A stretch of DNA of 64,000 bases from Lepturacanthus savala (lineage: Eukaryota; Chordata; Actinopteri; Scombriformes; Trichiuridae), in NCBI GenBank assembly GCA_030544235.1, contig CM060462.1:40372682-40436681 (forward strand). Direction: 5' to 3'. A model generated the notes under the pieces. It saw only the letters and a list, made by a program, of their open reading frames with translations, was not told the DNA's origin and ran no database searches. The position numbers and the translations under genes were made by a program. Below, in pieces: positions 62,721 through 64,000 of this stretch; within the stretch, counting starts at the first letter, position 1; each line of letters begins with the position of its first letter.

Positions 62721-64000
62721 AAAAGTATATATTAAAATTTGTAATATTTGATACCCATGTTTAAGAATTTAATTAAATTATTTATCAATTATAATTACTT
62801 TTATGAATTTTAATAAAATGTTATTTGGATCTATTTATATACTTTGTTTTAAAAAGGATATGTATATAAAAAATATATATATTTTTATAAAATAAATAAG
62901 GGGTGTAGGGTTAGTAAGGGTTGTGGTTAGGGCCTGGATTGGGGTTAAGGTTTGGGGTCAGGAATTCAGGGAAGCTAAATTTGGGTACACATCAGTAGTT
63001 TCCTCGGGGTCAGACAGGTGTTTAGGCCATTAAACTAAACACCCTAACCTGAGGCTGGCCCGTCAGGAATGATCAAATCCCTGGCGTGTGTCCATTGGAT
63101 TTTAGACTTGGGGTCTTCGAATGGGTCCTGTTTTACAGATCCTAATTAAGAACAACTAAGAAAATCTATTTCAACATTGAGTAAGCGGGGAATTTGCGTA
63201 ATATTTGGGGAAAAAAGGGCTTGCTAAGGGAGCTAGCTACCCTGCAAGGAGTTCCCCCCATGAGGTGATCAGGACCAGCTCCGACCGAGCGTTGCCTTCC
63301 TACTCACCTTCAGGGATCGGATAAACAGAGCCAGCCACACTGTAGTGTTGCCTCCCTGTTTCCCCTGGGAATCCAAAGAGGTATTGGTTATGATCCCTGT
63401 ACTCCATACACCGCACAGTCCCAGGGATCAGACAATCGCAAATTTTGAGGGAAACCTAGTTTTAGGGGGTGGCTCAACTCAATAAGAGGAGTTGGAGTCA
63501 CCAGCTCTAGGTGGGTAGTTCCCTTGGTGAAGGGTGTGGTGTCTTTTTCTCTCCTCTCCTCATTAAACTGACCTGCCCCCTGTGTGAGGGTGCCGGAAAA
63601 AAAAGTTTTTCTTGTTTTAGAGGGGGGTTGTCAAATCTATATAATCTAAAGTAGGGGTTTAGGGTTAGTAATTTTTTTTATAGTTTTGAATATTTTTTAT
63701 GAATTTAAATTTTTAGCCCCTTTCTTGTCCCATTATAAATCTATATATTTTTTTATTTTTTACTGACTTAATTTGATTGTGATTGGGGTTGGAGTTAGAG
63801 AGTGGGGTTAGGGTCAGGGTTAGAAATTCAGGTTAGGGTTAATAGGGTTAGGGTTGGTATAAATAGGGTTGAAATTTGCCATTAAATAATTGGGATACCA
63901 GAAGAAACATAGAGGTTTTTATTGAAAAGGTTTACTTTTATTGTATCATACTTTCACGAAGTTTAGAAGGTTTTAATTTTAGCCAGGAGTTGGGAAAATA
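62721..64000 (+). other. No gene; GGTTAGGG-like motifs
   Basis: AT-rich sequence with scattered GGGTTAGGGTT-type motifs (62905-62960, 63785-63860) and a GC-richer stretch 63225-63560 holding three loose copies of a CCCxGGGATC motif. No coding frame or RNA gene recognised. Confidence 0.45.

Overview
The window looks like a piece of a percomorph-type teleost fish genome. It has split genes with GT-AG introns, very dense micro- and minisatellites, Tc1/mariner transposons, an APE-type LINE, tRNA-derived SINEs and the dispersed TCGATTAAT-type repeat common in spiny-rayed fishes. No bacterial features, rRNA or stand-alone tRNA genes were seen.

The only gene I recognise is the C-terminal half of adamts18, on the + strand. 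Nine exons run from 4835 to the stop at 42198: spacer domain, five C-terminal TSP1 repeats and the PLAC domain. All eight introns have GT-AG borders and all exon phases fit. The upstream exons (prodomain, protease, disintegrin, first TSP1, Cys-rich) lie left of the window.

The most striking feature is that many exon borders of this gene are fused to tandem arrays that look built from the border itself. About 125 copies of the first exon's 3' splice site occupy 158-4834. Copies of the exon 8 acceptor sit before exon 8 and are split by a Tc1 insertion. Arrays begin at the donors of exons 3 and 5, and purine and pyrimidine arrays fill intron 2. The last coding segment, including its stop codon, is repeated in frame after the real stop.

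Mobile elements inside the introns are two dead Tc1 copies (12350-13562, 39067-40292), a nearly complete LINE with a 13-bp target-site duplication (23652-27009), a SINE (28525-28852; a second copy lies downstream at 43264), and two dispersed repeat families, here called R1 and R2.

Downstream of adamts18, 42.7-46.4 kb holds no gene that I can see. A plausible RNA polymerase II promoter (E-boxes, GC box, TATA) lies at 46394-46480. It precedes a roughly 11-kb array of diverged 0.8-2 kb segmental repeats. Several copies carry paired splice-bounded segments of about 76 and 20 nt, and all carry a hairpin-flanked segment that occurs in both orientations. The last 4 kb hold a possible solo LTR, unique-looking sequence with palindromes, eight copies of a roughly 163-bp repeat with a long open frame, and sequence rich in GGTTAG-like motifs.
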